A stretch of DNA of 33,954 nt, taken from a virus. Below the pieces are notes generated by a model that saw nothing but the letters and a program-made list of their open reading frames with translations, ran no database searches and had not been told where the DNA came from. This document shows positions 15,234 through 21,130 of this stretch, one piece after another (position 1 is the first letter of the stretch; each line of letters starts with the position of its first letter). Made by a program: the position numbers and the translations under genes. The stretch lies in the IMG/VR virus record IMGVR_UViG_3300025846_000011, positions 1 to 33,954 of that record; one strand, written 5' to 3'.

Positions 15234-15790
15234 GGGTTCTTATCGCTTGTGAGTTTTCTGGTATTGTGCGCGACGCCTTTATTCGACATGGCCACGATGC
15301 CATGAGTTGCGATCTGCTGCCTTCCGAGCGCGAGGGGCCGCACCATCAGGGAGACGTGCGCGACCTGCTGACTGAACATTGGGATTTGATGATAGCGTGC
15401 CCGCCCTGTACTGATTTGGCAGTTTCAGGGGCAAGGTGGTTCAAGGAAAAACAAGCCGATGGCAGACAGCAGCGGGCATTGGACTTTGTGCGATTGTTGA
15501 TGAACGCGCCCATTGAGCGAATTGCGCTTGAAAATCCCGTAAGCATTATCAGCAGTTATATTCGACTTCCCGACCAAGTAATCCAGCCTTGGATGTTTGG
15601 ACATGGAGAAACGAAAGCGACCTGTCTATGGTTAAAAAACCTCTATCCGCTAATCCCAACCAATGTAGTCTCTGGTAGGGAGGCGCGGATTCACAAGATG
15701 CCACCAAGCCCCGACCGTTGGCGCGAACGCAGCAGAACCTACGAAGGCATAGCTGAAGCGATGGCAAGTCAATGGGGTGACGTATGCTGA
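15230..15790 (+). CDS. C5-cytosine methyltransferase-like protein (short)
   Basis: This 186-residue protein starts MRVLIACEFSGIVRDAF, an AdoMet-binding strand-turn-helix as in motif I of C5 DNA methylases. It has CDLLP after the second strand, GDVRDLL, the motif-IV-like IACPPCT with candidate catalytic Cys60, and LENPVS in place of the motif VI ENV. A separate target-recognition domain is missing, because C5 methylases run above 300 residues while this one ends soon after motif VIII-like sequence. It may modify DNA with limited specificity or a hypermodified base precursor. Good match to the fold; activity is inferred. Confidence 0.65.
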   Translation: MRVLIACEFSGIVRDAFIRHGHDAMSCDLLPSEREGPHHQGDVRDLLTEHWDLMIACPPCTDLAVSGARWFKEKQADGRQQRALDFVRLLMNAPIERIALENPVSIISSYIRLPDQVIQPWMFGHGETKATCLWLKNLYPLIPTNVVSGREARIHKMPPSPDRWRERSRTYEGIAEAMASQWGDVC

Positions 15791-16200
15791 CCCCTCCCTG
15801 CAACACGCAAGCCACCACCTATATCGACAAGATGTTTGCAGCACTGTCAACGCTTGGCACCCTGAATGAACTGTACCGTGCTGAGCTGGACGATTCAATC
15901 AACAAGTCTGCTGCTTTCAAGATGCTGTATGCCACGGTGCTGATTGAGGAAAAGGCGGGGCCGGACATCAAGGTTACGGTCGATGAACTCAAAGCCAAGG
16001 TAACGAAGCGCGTCAATGCCTCCGAAAAGGTTGCAGACATTGCCGAAGCCTTGTGCAAGGGAACCAGAGAGGCAATGGAGCTTCAGAAAGAAACAATCGG
16101 AGCCTGTCAATCGGCACTTGGCTATGCTAAGTCCGAACTGGAGGCAACGCCGAACCAAAACCCACCGAACCGTGAGCCGGCCTTTTATGGAGTGACATGA
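15784..16200 (+). CDS. Hypothetical helical protein
   Basis: This 138-residue, mostly helical protein has a regular charged middle (VTVDELKAKVTKRVNASEKV, EALCKGTREAMELQKETIG) and a disordered Asn/Pro-rich tail. It overlaps the methylase-like gene by seven bases and the next small frame by ATGA. The helices could form a coiled-coil bundle. No known family. Confidence 0.7.
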   Translation: MLTPPCNTQATTYIDKMFAALSTLGTLNELYRAELDDSINKSAAFKMLYATVLIEEKAGPDIKVTVDELKAKVTKRVNASEKVADIAEALCKGTREAMELQKETIGACQSALGYAKSELEATPNQNPPNREPAFYGVT

Positions 16201-16313
16201 GTACCCTACAGGTTCTCGATCTTAGAAAACACGAGCTGAGGGTGTCCCTTGTTCACACGGCTAAGACCTATGGCAAGGCATTTCCAACCCAACAAGCGCA
16301 TAGTCCTCATTAA
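16197..16313 (+). CDS. Small hypothetical protein
   Basis: A 38-residue frame starts with an ATGA overlap and stops at TAA 16311-16313, where the next frame begins (TAATG). The product is basic (MSTLQVLDLRKHELRVSLVH at the start). The double coupling and position support translation, but length is short and no family is recognised. Confidence 0.4.
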   Translation: MSTLQVLDLRKHELRVSLVHTAKTYGKAFPTQQAHSPH

Positions 16314-16360
16314 TGCCGAAACCATTCAACCAACTCCTGCAAAATCCTATACCAACGTAG
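16313..16360 (+). CDS. 15-codon open frame
   Basis: TAATG coupling opens the frame for MPKPFNQLLQNPIPT, ending 13 bases before the radical SAM gene, which has no clear ribosome site of its own. The frame may serve to deliver ribosomes. Weak evidence. Confidence 0.25.
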   Translation: MPKPFNQLLQNPIPT

Positions 16361-16373
16361 TATTGAAAACCCC

Positions 16374-17258
16374 ATGAGAATTGCCCTGATTCAAGTTGAT
16401 GGCAAGCAACCCAACCTCGCACTCATGAAGTTGTCGGCATGGCACAAAGCGCAGGGAGACGGGGTTGACATAAGCCCCGTCCCTGGCGTTCATTATGACA
16501 AGGCATACAAGGCAAAGGTGTTTGACTTCAGTCCTGAATATCGGTACAAAATCCATGCCGATGAAATTATCCAGGGCGGCACTGGGTACAATTTGACAAC
16601 CGCCTTGCCCGATGAAGTCGAGGCGATCTATCCCGACTATGCCGCTTTTGGTGTTGACCGCGCTATCGGGTACACCACGAGAGGTTGCGTCCGTAAGTGT
16701 CCGTTCTGCGTCGTGCCAGAGAAGGAAGGATTGGTTCATCGTGTGGCGGACCTGTCGGACTTCTGGCATGGACAAAAACGAGTGGAACTGTTGGACAACA
16801 ACTTGACGGCAAGCCCAAAGGACTTTGAGCGGACGTGTCTGCAACTGATTGACGCCAAAGTTCGGGTTGACTTCTCTCAGGGCCTTGACCTGAGGCTCAT
16901 CACCGTGGAACAGGCACAACTTTTGAAGCGAGTCCGAAGGTATAAGCAGGTTCACTTCGCTTGGGACAACATGAGAGAGGAAAGCGAAGTCAGGGCAGGG
17001 TTGGAACGGTTGCAACAGGCAGGGTTCCCAATGTCTGCAGTGATGGTCTACGTTCTGATCGGCTTTGATTCTGCGCCAGCAGAGGACTTGTACAGGGTTG
17101 AAGCATTGAGAGGGCTTGGCGTTGACCCCTTCGTCATGCCTTTCGTCAAGTCAGATACCTATCAGCGACGGTTTGCTAGATGGTGCAACATGAAGGCGGT
17201 GTTTAAGACAGTCAAGTGGAAAGAGTACGCATACGGCAAAAGGGAGATGACGACATGA
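16374..17258 (+). CDS. Radical SAM enzyme
   Basis: This 294-residue protein has the canonical 4Fe-4S motif CX3CX2C (C105, C109, C112 in TTRGCVRKCPFCVVPEKEG). It should cleave S-adenosylmethionine to a 5'-deoxyadenosyl radical. Further support: VELLDNNLTAS and VDFSQGLDLRLIT, matching the beta-strand motifs of the TIM barrel, and HFAWDNMREE and VMVYVLIGFDSAPAED later on. The N-terminal 90 residues resemble the degenerate Rossmann-like (cobalamin-type) domain often fused to such enzymes, without a DXHXXG motif. The ENVCPEKEG-like extension after the cluster is typical of an uncharacterised family found in bacteria, archaea and phages. Substrate unknown. No ribosome site is visible before the ATG. 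Confidence 0.8.
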   Translation: MRIALIQVDGKQPNLALMKLSAWHKAQGDGVDISPVPGVHYDKAYKAKVFDFSPEYRYKIHADEIIQGGTGYNLTTALPDEVEAIYPDYAAFGVDRAIGYTTRGCVRKCPFCVVPEKEGLVHRVADLSDFWHGQKRVELLDNNLTASPKDFERTCLQLIDAKVRVDFSQGLDLRLITVEQAQLLKRVRRYKQVHFAWDNMREESEVRAGLERLQQAGFPMSAVMVYVLIGFDSAPAEDLYRVEALRGLGVDPFVMPFVKSDTYQRRFARWCNMKAVFKTVKWKEYAYGKREMTT

Positions 17259-17425
17259 TTATTTTTATTATCTGGTTCATTCTCTGTTTATGTGTGGCAG
17301 GACTTTGGAGTTGGAAGGGCAGAAGTTACGCAGGTGGCTTTTGGGTTTCATTCTTCCTTAGTCCGCTCATCGGTTTCATCATCGGATTGTGCATTGCCCC
17401 GGCAAGGCGAAGGGAGACAACATGA
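17255..17425 (+). CDS. Small membrane protein with two helices
   Basis: A 56-residue protein starts at ATG 17255 (ATGA overlap; GGGAG upstream). Two membrane segments, about residues 2-19 (IIFIIWFILCLCVAGLW) and 27-46 (FWVSFFLSPLIGFIIGLCIA), are joined by a short basic loop, with an Arg-rich tail. The pattern resembles small membrane proteins seen widely in bacteria and phages. It could be an alternative holin, antiholin or superinfection factor. Confidence 0.65.
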   Translation: MIIFIIWFILCLCVAGLWSWKGRSYAGGFWVSFFLSPLIGFIIGLCIAPARRRETT

Positions 17426-17541
17426 TTGCCAGACTTGATCTTTACATTTACCTCATCAACGCGCTCAATCTTTCCCTCTGGTTCATTTTCTATTGGGTTG
17501 TCATTACGTTGTTTTCGTTTCAGAGGGCAAGGCGAAAGTAG
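17422..17541 (+). CDS. Small single-pass membrane protein
   Basis: A 39-residue frame from ATG 17422 (ATGA overlap, GGGAGA upstream) to TAG 17541 encodes one membrane helix (about residues 10-32, LINALNLSLWFIFYWVVITL) and a basic tail QRARRK. The pairing with the previous membrane protein and the matching Arg-rich tails suggest a two-component membrane unit. Function unknown. Confidence 0.55.
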   Translation: MIARLDLYIYLINALNLSLWFIFYWVVITLFSFQRARRK

Positions 17542-17556
17542 AACCCCGCTACTGAG

Positions 17557-17584
17557 TTGTATCAAACACGAAAGGTGGTATAAT
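17557..17584 (+). promoter_or_regulatory. Sigma70-type promoter with extended -10
   Basis: TTGTAT 17557-17562, a 16-base spacer and a perfect TATAAT 17579-17584 preceded by TGG (extended -10). Transcription is expected near 17591, the first base of the leader pseudoknot. The offset from -10 to pseudoknot (six bases) is the same as at 10985. Confidence 0.75.
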
Positions 17585-17590
17585 GAGTAT

Positions 17591-17667
17591 GGCGGCTGAT
17601 ATGGAGTTGCAAACCATATGACCGACGGACCTATCCTCGTCTGCCGCCCACAATCAAATCGGATAGG
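17591..17667 (+). ncRNA. 5' leader pseudoknot, copy 2 (candidate cis-regulatory RNA)
   Basis: Stem A: GGCGGC 17591-17596 with GCCGCC 17643-17648. Inside it are a hairpin ATATGG 17599-17604 / CCATAT 17614-17619 and a small stem GACG 17624-17627 / CGTC 17638-17641. The loop of that small stem holds CCTATCC 17630-17636, which pairs with GGATAGG 17661-17667 downstream of A'. Linkers are 6 nt (C to A') and 12 nt (A' to C', 17649-17660, ending ATCAAATC). The order A-C-A'-C' and both linkers match copy 1 at 10997-11045, with an extra hairpin inserted. C' ends 18 bases before the HNH gene ATG. Confidence 0.65.
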
Positions 17668-17685
17668 AAGGGCTAGGTGTGAGAC

Positions 17686-18210
17686 ATGATATACAAAACG
17701 AAGATTTGTCTTAGTTGCGGTCAGGAATATCAACCAACGGGTAGTCGACAAGGGTGGTGTTCTATGTGCATGCCGCAACAGGAACAGAAACGCAGGGCTG
17801 CATGGAATCTAGCCCACCACAAATTAGTGAGGGATATGGCTTATCGCGTAGAACATCGTGAAAAACTTCGAGTTGAGGCTGCGGCACGCTATATTTCTAG
17901 TCCCGAAAAGGTAAAAGCCGCCGTGGCTGCATCTGCAAAAGCCCACCCCGAAACTCGCGCCGAATGGATGGCGTTGCACCCCGAACAATGGGCCGTCATT
18001 AGAAGAAAGCATCAAGCCAAGCGGCGCACTTTCGGTTTTGTCCCACTGAATCAGCCATTTGACGGTTGTGAGGCACACCACCTAGACAAACAACGCGTTA
18101 TTTACATTCCTAGAGAATTGCATCACAGCGTCTGGCATAGTCAGTTTTCTGGGCAAGGTATGGAACAAATCAATGCCCTGGCCCTTCAATGGCTGGCACA
18201 AAATCCATGA
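17686..18210 (+). CDS. HNH-type endonuclease-like protein with zinc ribbon
   Basis: This 174-residue protein has an N-terminal zinc ribbon (CLSCGQEYQ and CSMCM, residues 8-28), a long basic helical middle, and a C-terminal segment FDGCEAHHLDKQRVIYIPRELHHSV with downstream WHSQFSGQGMEQINALALQWL. The HH of CEAHH and the LHHSVWH mark a His-Me-finger (HNH-like) nuclease of a kind found in phages and metagenomes as free-standing or homing nucleases. It is first behind the structured leader and overlaps the replisome organizer by ATGA. It may nick DNA in replication or spread as a homing nuclease. Confidence 0.65.
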   Translation: MIYKTKICLSCGQEYQPTGSRQGWCSMCMPQQEQKRRAAWNLAHHKLVRDMAYRVEHREKLRVEAAARYISSPEKVKAAVAASAKAHPETRAEWMALHPEQWAVIRRKHQAKRRTFGFVPLNQPFDGCEAHHLDKQRVIYIPRELHHSVWHSQFSGQGMEQINALALQWLAQNP

Positions 18211-19178
18211 AACCCGACAACAAGGGATCGTGGGTTGCCCTCTACACGAAAACGGCAGACAGCGATTCATTCCAGCCCCTCAGCTGTGCCGAACGCAGCG
18301 TATTCCTTCAGAGTTTCTTTTTGGCGGCTCGAATGGAATATGACTGCTCATATCATCGGCGTACCTATCACCTCCTTCCTGGCCAATTTGTCTGTACCCT
18401 CTCCGACCTTGCGCAACGCTCTGGAAGGGGCTGCTCGGTTAAAATGGTGCGTCGAACGCTTGACAAGTTAAAAGCGTGTTCGACGTGGGCAGACGGTAGG
18501 GCAAGTCAGAGGGCAGACGCACCACACCTGATAACCTTCATTAATTGGGGTTCTTATCAATGGTCTCCGGCAATAAGGGCAGACGATAGGGCAGACGATA
18601 GGAACACGATAGGGCAGACGGAGGGCATTCAACCGCTGTTCGCAAGCGAAGAAAAACATGCCTTACAAGGTAATAAGAAGGTTATTACACAGACAAGAGA
18701 AAAGACTATGTCCACCTTGCCCCCCGAAGTTTCAGAAGTTCTTGCATACCTGAATGAAAAGGTCAAAAGAAACTTCAAAGTACCAGGCGACATACCTGCC
18801 CGACTTAAGGACTACTCTGTTGAAGATTGTAAAACCGTCATTGACAAGAAGTGTGCCGAGTGGCTTGGTACTGAATTCGCCCGTCATCTTGATCCAGTAT
18901 CGCTTTTCCGCCCTGCAAACTTTGACCGCTACCTGAATCAGGTTGAAGTTTCCCGCGAGACAATGACATTTAGAGAGTGGGTTGCGCTAAATCCTACGTT
19001 TGACTTTTTACGGTTTACCGATGAATATGCCAAAGCGGATGCTTTTCAGAGGGCGATTAAAGAAGCAAAGCGAGACCCTCGCGTCAAGTTTACCGATGAT
19101 GACTTTGCAATGTTGCACACAGCGACTAGAATTAAAACACGTGAGGCACAAGATGATATGAGGGAGGCAAAAAGATGA
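18207..19178 (+). CDS. Replisome organizer / replication initiator (Phg_2220_C-like)
   Basis: This 323-residue protein starts at ATG 18207 (ATGA overlap). Its N-terminus (residues 1-110) looks like a winged helix of phage initiators: GSWVALYTKT, LSCAERSVFLQSFFLAARMEY, PGQFVCTLSDLA, VKMVRRTLDKL, ITFINWGSYQW. A linker of Arg-Ala-Asp-Asp repeats follows. Residues about 174-240 (VLAYLNEKVKRNFKVPGD, DCKTVIDKKCAEW, DPVSLFRPANFDRYLNQV) match the C-terminal domain of phage replisome organizers (Phg_2220_C). It should bind the repeats in its own gene and recruit the host helicase. No helicase or primase is recognised in the genome. Confidence 0.75.
   Translation: MKPDNKGSWVALYTKTADSDSFQPLSCAERSVFLQSFFLAARMEYDCSYHRRTYHLLPGQFVCTLSDLAQRSGRGCSVKMVRRTLDKLKACSTWADGRASQRADAPHLITFINWGSYQWSPAIRADDRADDRNTIGQTEGIQPLFASEEKHALQGNKKVITQTREKTMSTLPPEVSEVLAYLNEKVKRNFKVPGDIPARLKDYSVEDCKTVIDKKCAEWLGTEFARHLDPVSLFRPANFDRYLNQVEVSRETMTFREWVALNPTFDFLRFTDEYAKADAFQRAIKEAKRDPRVKFTDDDFAMLHTATRIKTREAQDDMREAKR
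18487..18620 (+). repeat. Five GGGCAGACG iterons inside the initiator gene; likely origin
   Basis: GGGCAGACG begins at 18487, 18511, 18577, 18589 and 18612; the last three sit in a GATAGG-flanked array. Spacings 24, 66, 12 and 23 bases are near multiples of a helix turn. Phages such as lambda and the lactococcal siphophages place their origin as iterons within the initiator gene. The encoded peptide linker (RADDRADDR) is low-complexity, so it can tolerate DNA constraints. Confidence 0.65.
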
Positions 19179-19648
19179 TCGAAGGTTCGATTGGTGAAAG
19201 CGTCCGAGGAATTGTGGACAGGGTTGCTGAGATTCGAGCGGATATTGCTGGAACTGAGCCGGTAATCCGCGAGGAACTGTTGAAGATTCCCGATAGTACA
19301 TTTTTTGCTACCGTTTGCCATAATGTTATTGGCCATATGCCCGAAGAGGTTCCCGAAGGTACCCACCTGTTTCAGTGTTCCTGGAACAATCGGCAACTGT
19401 TCAACGATCGCAGCCGTGATGCTGAATATATGAGAATACATGAAGGCAAACATGAATACATGATTGCCAATGACCCCGGGGTTCCAGAGAGACGAAAGGA
19501 ACAACACCCCGAGATTATGGTCAACATTGCGGGGCTATCTCGATTTTCAATGTCCTGTCCTTATGGCGAGACAGAGAAATGTCCGCGTCGTAATGTTCAA
19601 TTTAGCCATGATGAACGCATACAAAAGCAAAAGGAGACGGTGAGATGA
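19175..19648 (+). CDS. Hypothetical protein
   Basis: A 157-residue protein overlaps the initiator by ATGA. The N-terminal third is helical (ESVRGIVDRVAEIRADIAG), the middle has His and Trp (FFATVCHNVIGHMPEE, FQCSWNNRQ) and a charged HEGKHEYM segment, and the C-terminus has CPYGETEKCPRRNVQ, perhaps a metal-binding knuckle. No family recognised. Position immediately after the initiator suggests a replication-linked role. Confidence 0.65.
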   Translation: MIEGSIGESVRGIVDRVAEIRADIAGTEPVIREELLKIPDSTFFATVCHNVIGHMPEEVPEGTHLFQCSWNNRQLFNDRSRDAEYMRIHEGKHEYMIANDPGVPERRKEQHPEIMVNIAGLSRFSMSCPYGETEKCPRRNVQFSHDERIQKQKETVR

Positions 19649-19695
19649 GAGTATTTGTTGGCTGGATTTACAAATTGGAGGCCAAGCATGACTAA
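19645..19695 (+). CDS. 16-codon open frame
   Basis: ATGA overlap at 19645 opens MRVFVGWIYKLEAKHD, ending at TAA 19695, inside the next gene, whose GGAGG lies within this frame. It is probably a coupling device or spurious. Confidence 0.25.
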   Translation: MRVFVGWIYKLEAKHD

Positions 19696-20023
19696 GTTGA
19701 CACTTGAACAGCGAGAAGAAGCAGAAGAAATTATTGGCCTTGTTGAAGATGAGGATGCGCTGTCGGAAGCGATATACAAACTCATTGATGAACGTGACAC
19801 CGCTCATGCCGAAGGCGTGGCAGAGGGGGCAGAGCAGGCCAACGCAGGCAAACAGGAAGCATGGGTGCTTGCTCTTCAAGAAGGACAACATTGGCGGTTC
19901 ATCAGCGTCCCGACACACATCAAGGAAGGTGCCGATAGAGCGCATGACCCGTATAGCGAACATGTTGTCCGTATTCTATTTGACGGTCCCGCCTCCGTCC
20001 TCGCCCCGAAGGTGAAGCCATGA
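19688..20023 (+). CDS. Hypothetical acidic protein
   Basis: A 111-residue protein starts at ATG 19688 behind GGAGG. An earlier in-frame TTG at 19655 has no ribosome site. The N-terminal half is strongly acidic and helical (LEQREEAEEIIGLVEDED, EAIYKLIDERDTAHAEG); the second half is beta-like (WRFISVPTHI, VVRILFDG). No family is recognised. It overlaps the next gene by ATGA. Confidence 0.65.
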   Translation: MTKLTLEQREEAEEIIGLVEDEDALSEAIYKLIDERDTAHAEGVAEGAEQANAGKQEAWVLALQEGQHWRFISVPTHIKEGADRAHDPYSEHVVRILFDGPASVLAPKVKP

Positions 20024-20244
20024 CCGACTATGACAGCATGAAAGTGTTTGCGGATGAATCGGGCAACCTTGTTGACATCAACGGCAGGGTGCTTGTTCCT
20101 GCCGAGAAACGCCAAAGGTGCGAGGTCTACAGCCGTGTGGTTGGCTACCTTCGCCCAGTTGCCCAGTGGAACAAGGGGAAGAAGGCTGAGTGGGCTGACA
20201 GAATATGCTTTACGGCCACAACAACGCCAAAGGAGGTCAAATGA
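20020..20244 (+). CDS. Stand-alone NrdD-like glycyl-radical C-terminal domain
   Basis: This 74-residue protein consists largely of the sequence that ends class III (anaerobic) ribonucleotide reductases: C34-EVYSRVVGYLRPVAQWNKGKK-AEWADR. In NrdD the Gly of R-V-x-G-Y is the radical site; here it would be Gly42. The catalytic barrel (about 600 residues) and most zinc-site Cys of full NrdD are missing. Small glycyl-radical spare parts are known for pyruvate formate-lyase (GrcA/YfiD), so it may repair a damaged host NrdD. This is inferred from motif only. It overlaps its neighbours by ATGA on both sides. A radical SAM enzyme is encoded 3 kb upstream. Confidence 0.6.
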   Translation: MTDYDSMKVFADESGNLVDINGRVLVPAEKRQRCEVYSRVVGYLRPVAQWNKGKKAEWADRICFTATTTPKEVK

Positions 20245-20492
20245 AACATCGTCATCGTGAGACCCGAAAGTCCAAGGTTCTGAACATCCCATCATACCAC
20301 ATTGTCTATCCCCCGTTTGATATGGAAAAGTTTGTTGCAGCGATGGGTCGGGCAACAGCAGAGGTTTTGGTGGGGCTTAAGTGTTGGGTCAGTAAAGAAG
20401 AGGCAATAGAGTTTGCAAAGACGGTCAAGCGGCAAGATTTTCCTATGACATTATATTCGTATGAGCCAAAGGAGCATCCCGAAATTAAGTAA
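20241..20492 (+). CDS. Hypothetical protein
   Basis: An 83-residue protein from ATG 20241 (ATGA overlap, AAAGGAGG upstream). The basic start (MKHRHRETRKSK) leads into IVYPPFDMEKFVAAMGRATA and a helix ending EEAIEFAKTVKRQ. No motif or family is recognised. Confidence 0.65.
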   Translation: MKHRHRETRKSKVLNIPSYHIVYPPFDMEKFVAAMGRATAEVLVGLKCWVSKEEAIEFAKTVKRQDFPMTLYSYEPKEHPEIK

Positions 20493-20507
20493 CACCAAAT
20501 CGCAGTA

Positions 20508-20523
20508 GCCCCGGCAAAGGGGC
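20508..20523 (+). other. Hairpin directly before a ribosome-binding site
   Basis: GCCCC 20508-20512 pairs with GGGGC 20519-20523 across GGCAAA. The ribosome site AAGGAG begins on the next base (20524). It could tune translation of the HNH gene. Confidence 0.45.
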
Positions 20524-20537
20524 AAGGAGTGTCAAAT

Positions 20538-20999
20538 GTGAGTAGCGTAGTGTTGAAACGTAAAGTCAATGGGCAAGTTGTCAGGGTCGAAGGGGTAGAC
20601 AAGCCCAAGCGTAAAAAAAGATCACCGCGTCAGATCGAGGACGACCTGTGTTGTACCCTCTGGTCCGCGGTGGTCAGGACCCGAGATAAGTATGTCTGTC
20701 AAGCATGTGGAACCCCCACGAAGCGAGCGGAAGCACATCATATCTTCACGCGTCAGCACATGTCGACAAGGTTTGATGTGGACAATGGGATTACGCTCTG
20801 CTGGCCATGCCACAAGTACCGTGCCGTCAGCGGCGATTTCGCCTACTGGGAACAGCACACTTGGCTTGGACTTAAGAAATGGGAAGCATTGCATGACAAG
20901 ACGATGAAAACCATCAAGACAACGGACGCATGGTACGCCGAGCAGGAAGCGCAGCTCAGGGCGAAACTTGAAAAGTTGCAGGACAAGGGGACAGAATGA
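20538..20999 (+). CDS. HNH endonuclease, NinG-like
   Basis: A 153-residue protein with start GTG 20538, chosen for its eight-base distance from AAGGAG; the earlier in-frame GTG at 20529 overlaps that site. The basic N-terminus leads to YVCQACGTPTKRAEAHHIFTR, FDVDNGITLCWPCH: two CxxC knuckles and the AHH core of an HNH nuclease. The tRFDvdN segment resembles lambda NinG/Rap, which resolves recombination intermediates. A charged helical tail follows. Likely role: DNA recombination or maturation. Confidence 0.75.
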   Translation: MSSVVLKRKVNGQVVRVEGVDKPKRKKRSPRQIEDDLCCTLWSAVVRTRDKYVCQACGTPTKRAEAHHIFTRQHMSTRFDVDNGITLCWPCHKYRAVSGDFAYWEQHTWLGLKKWEALHDKTMKTIKTTDAWYAEQEAQLRAKLEKLQDKGTE

Positions 21000-21130
21000 G
21001 CGGCGACCAGTTTTCCCCGATTACCAAGCCCTATCTGAAACAGTGGCAAGATCGTCTGGATGCTGAAAAACTTGTCAAGGTCATCAAACGTGTCAAGGCG
21101 AAGCGCAAGAAGCGGAAGGCGCGGAAATGA
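20996..21130 (+). CDS. Small basic protein
   Basis: A 44-residue protein from ATG 20996 (ATGA) to TGA 21130, which overlaps the next start. The last 20 residues are almost all Lys and Arg (KRVKAKRKKRKARK), typical of a nucleic-acid-binding tail. Coupling on both sides supports it. Confidence 0.55.
   Translation: MSGDQFSPITKPYLKQWQDRLDAEKLVKVIKRVKAKRKKRKARK

Noticed and set aside
10997-17667. The two pseudoknots as pistol, HDV-like or twister ribozymes
   Set aside because: Pistol needs a third hairpin after C' and joins stem C directly to A'; HDV places a hairpin between P2 and P1'; no twister core bases are seen. The stem begins at the transcription start, leaving little to cleave off.
17326-17778. 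A 150-codon - strand frame over the promoter and leader at 17.6 kb
   Set aside because: It lies antisense to two membrane protein genes and the pseudoknot, with no start context.
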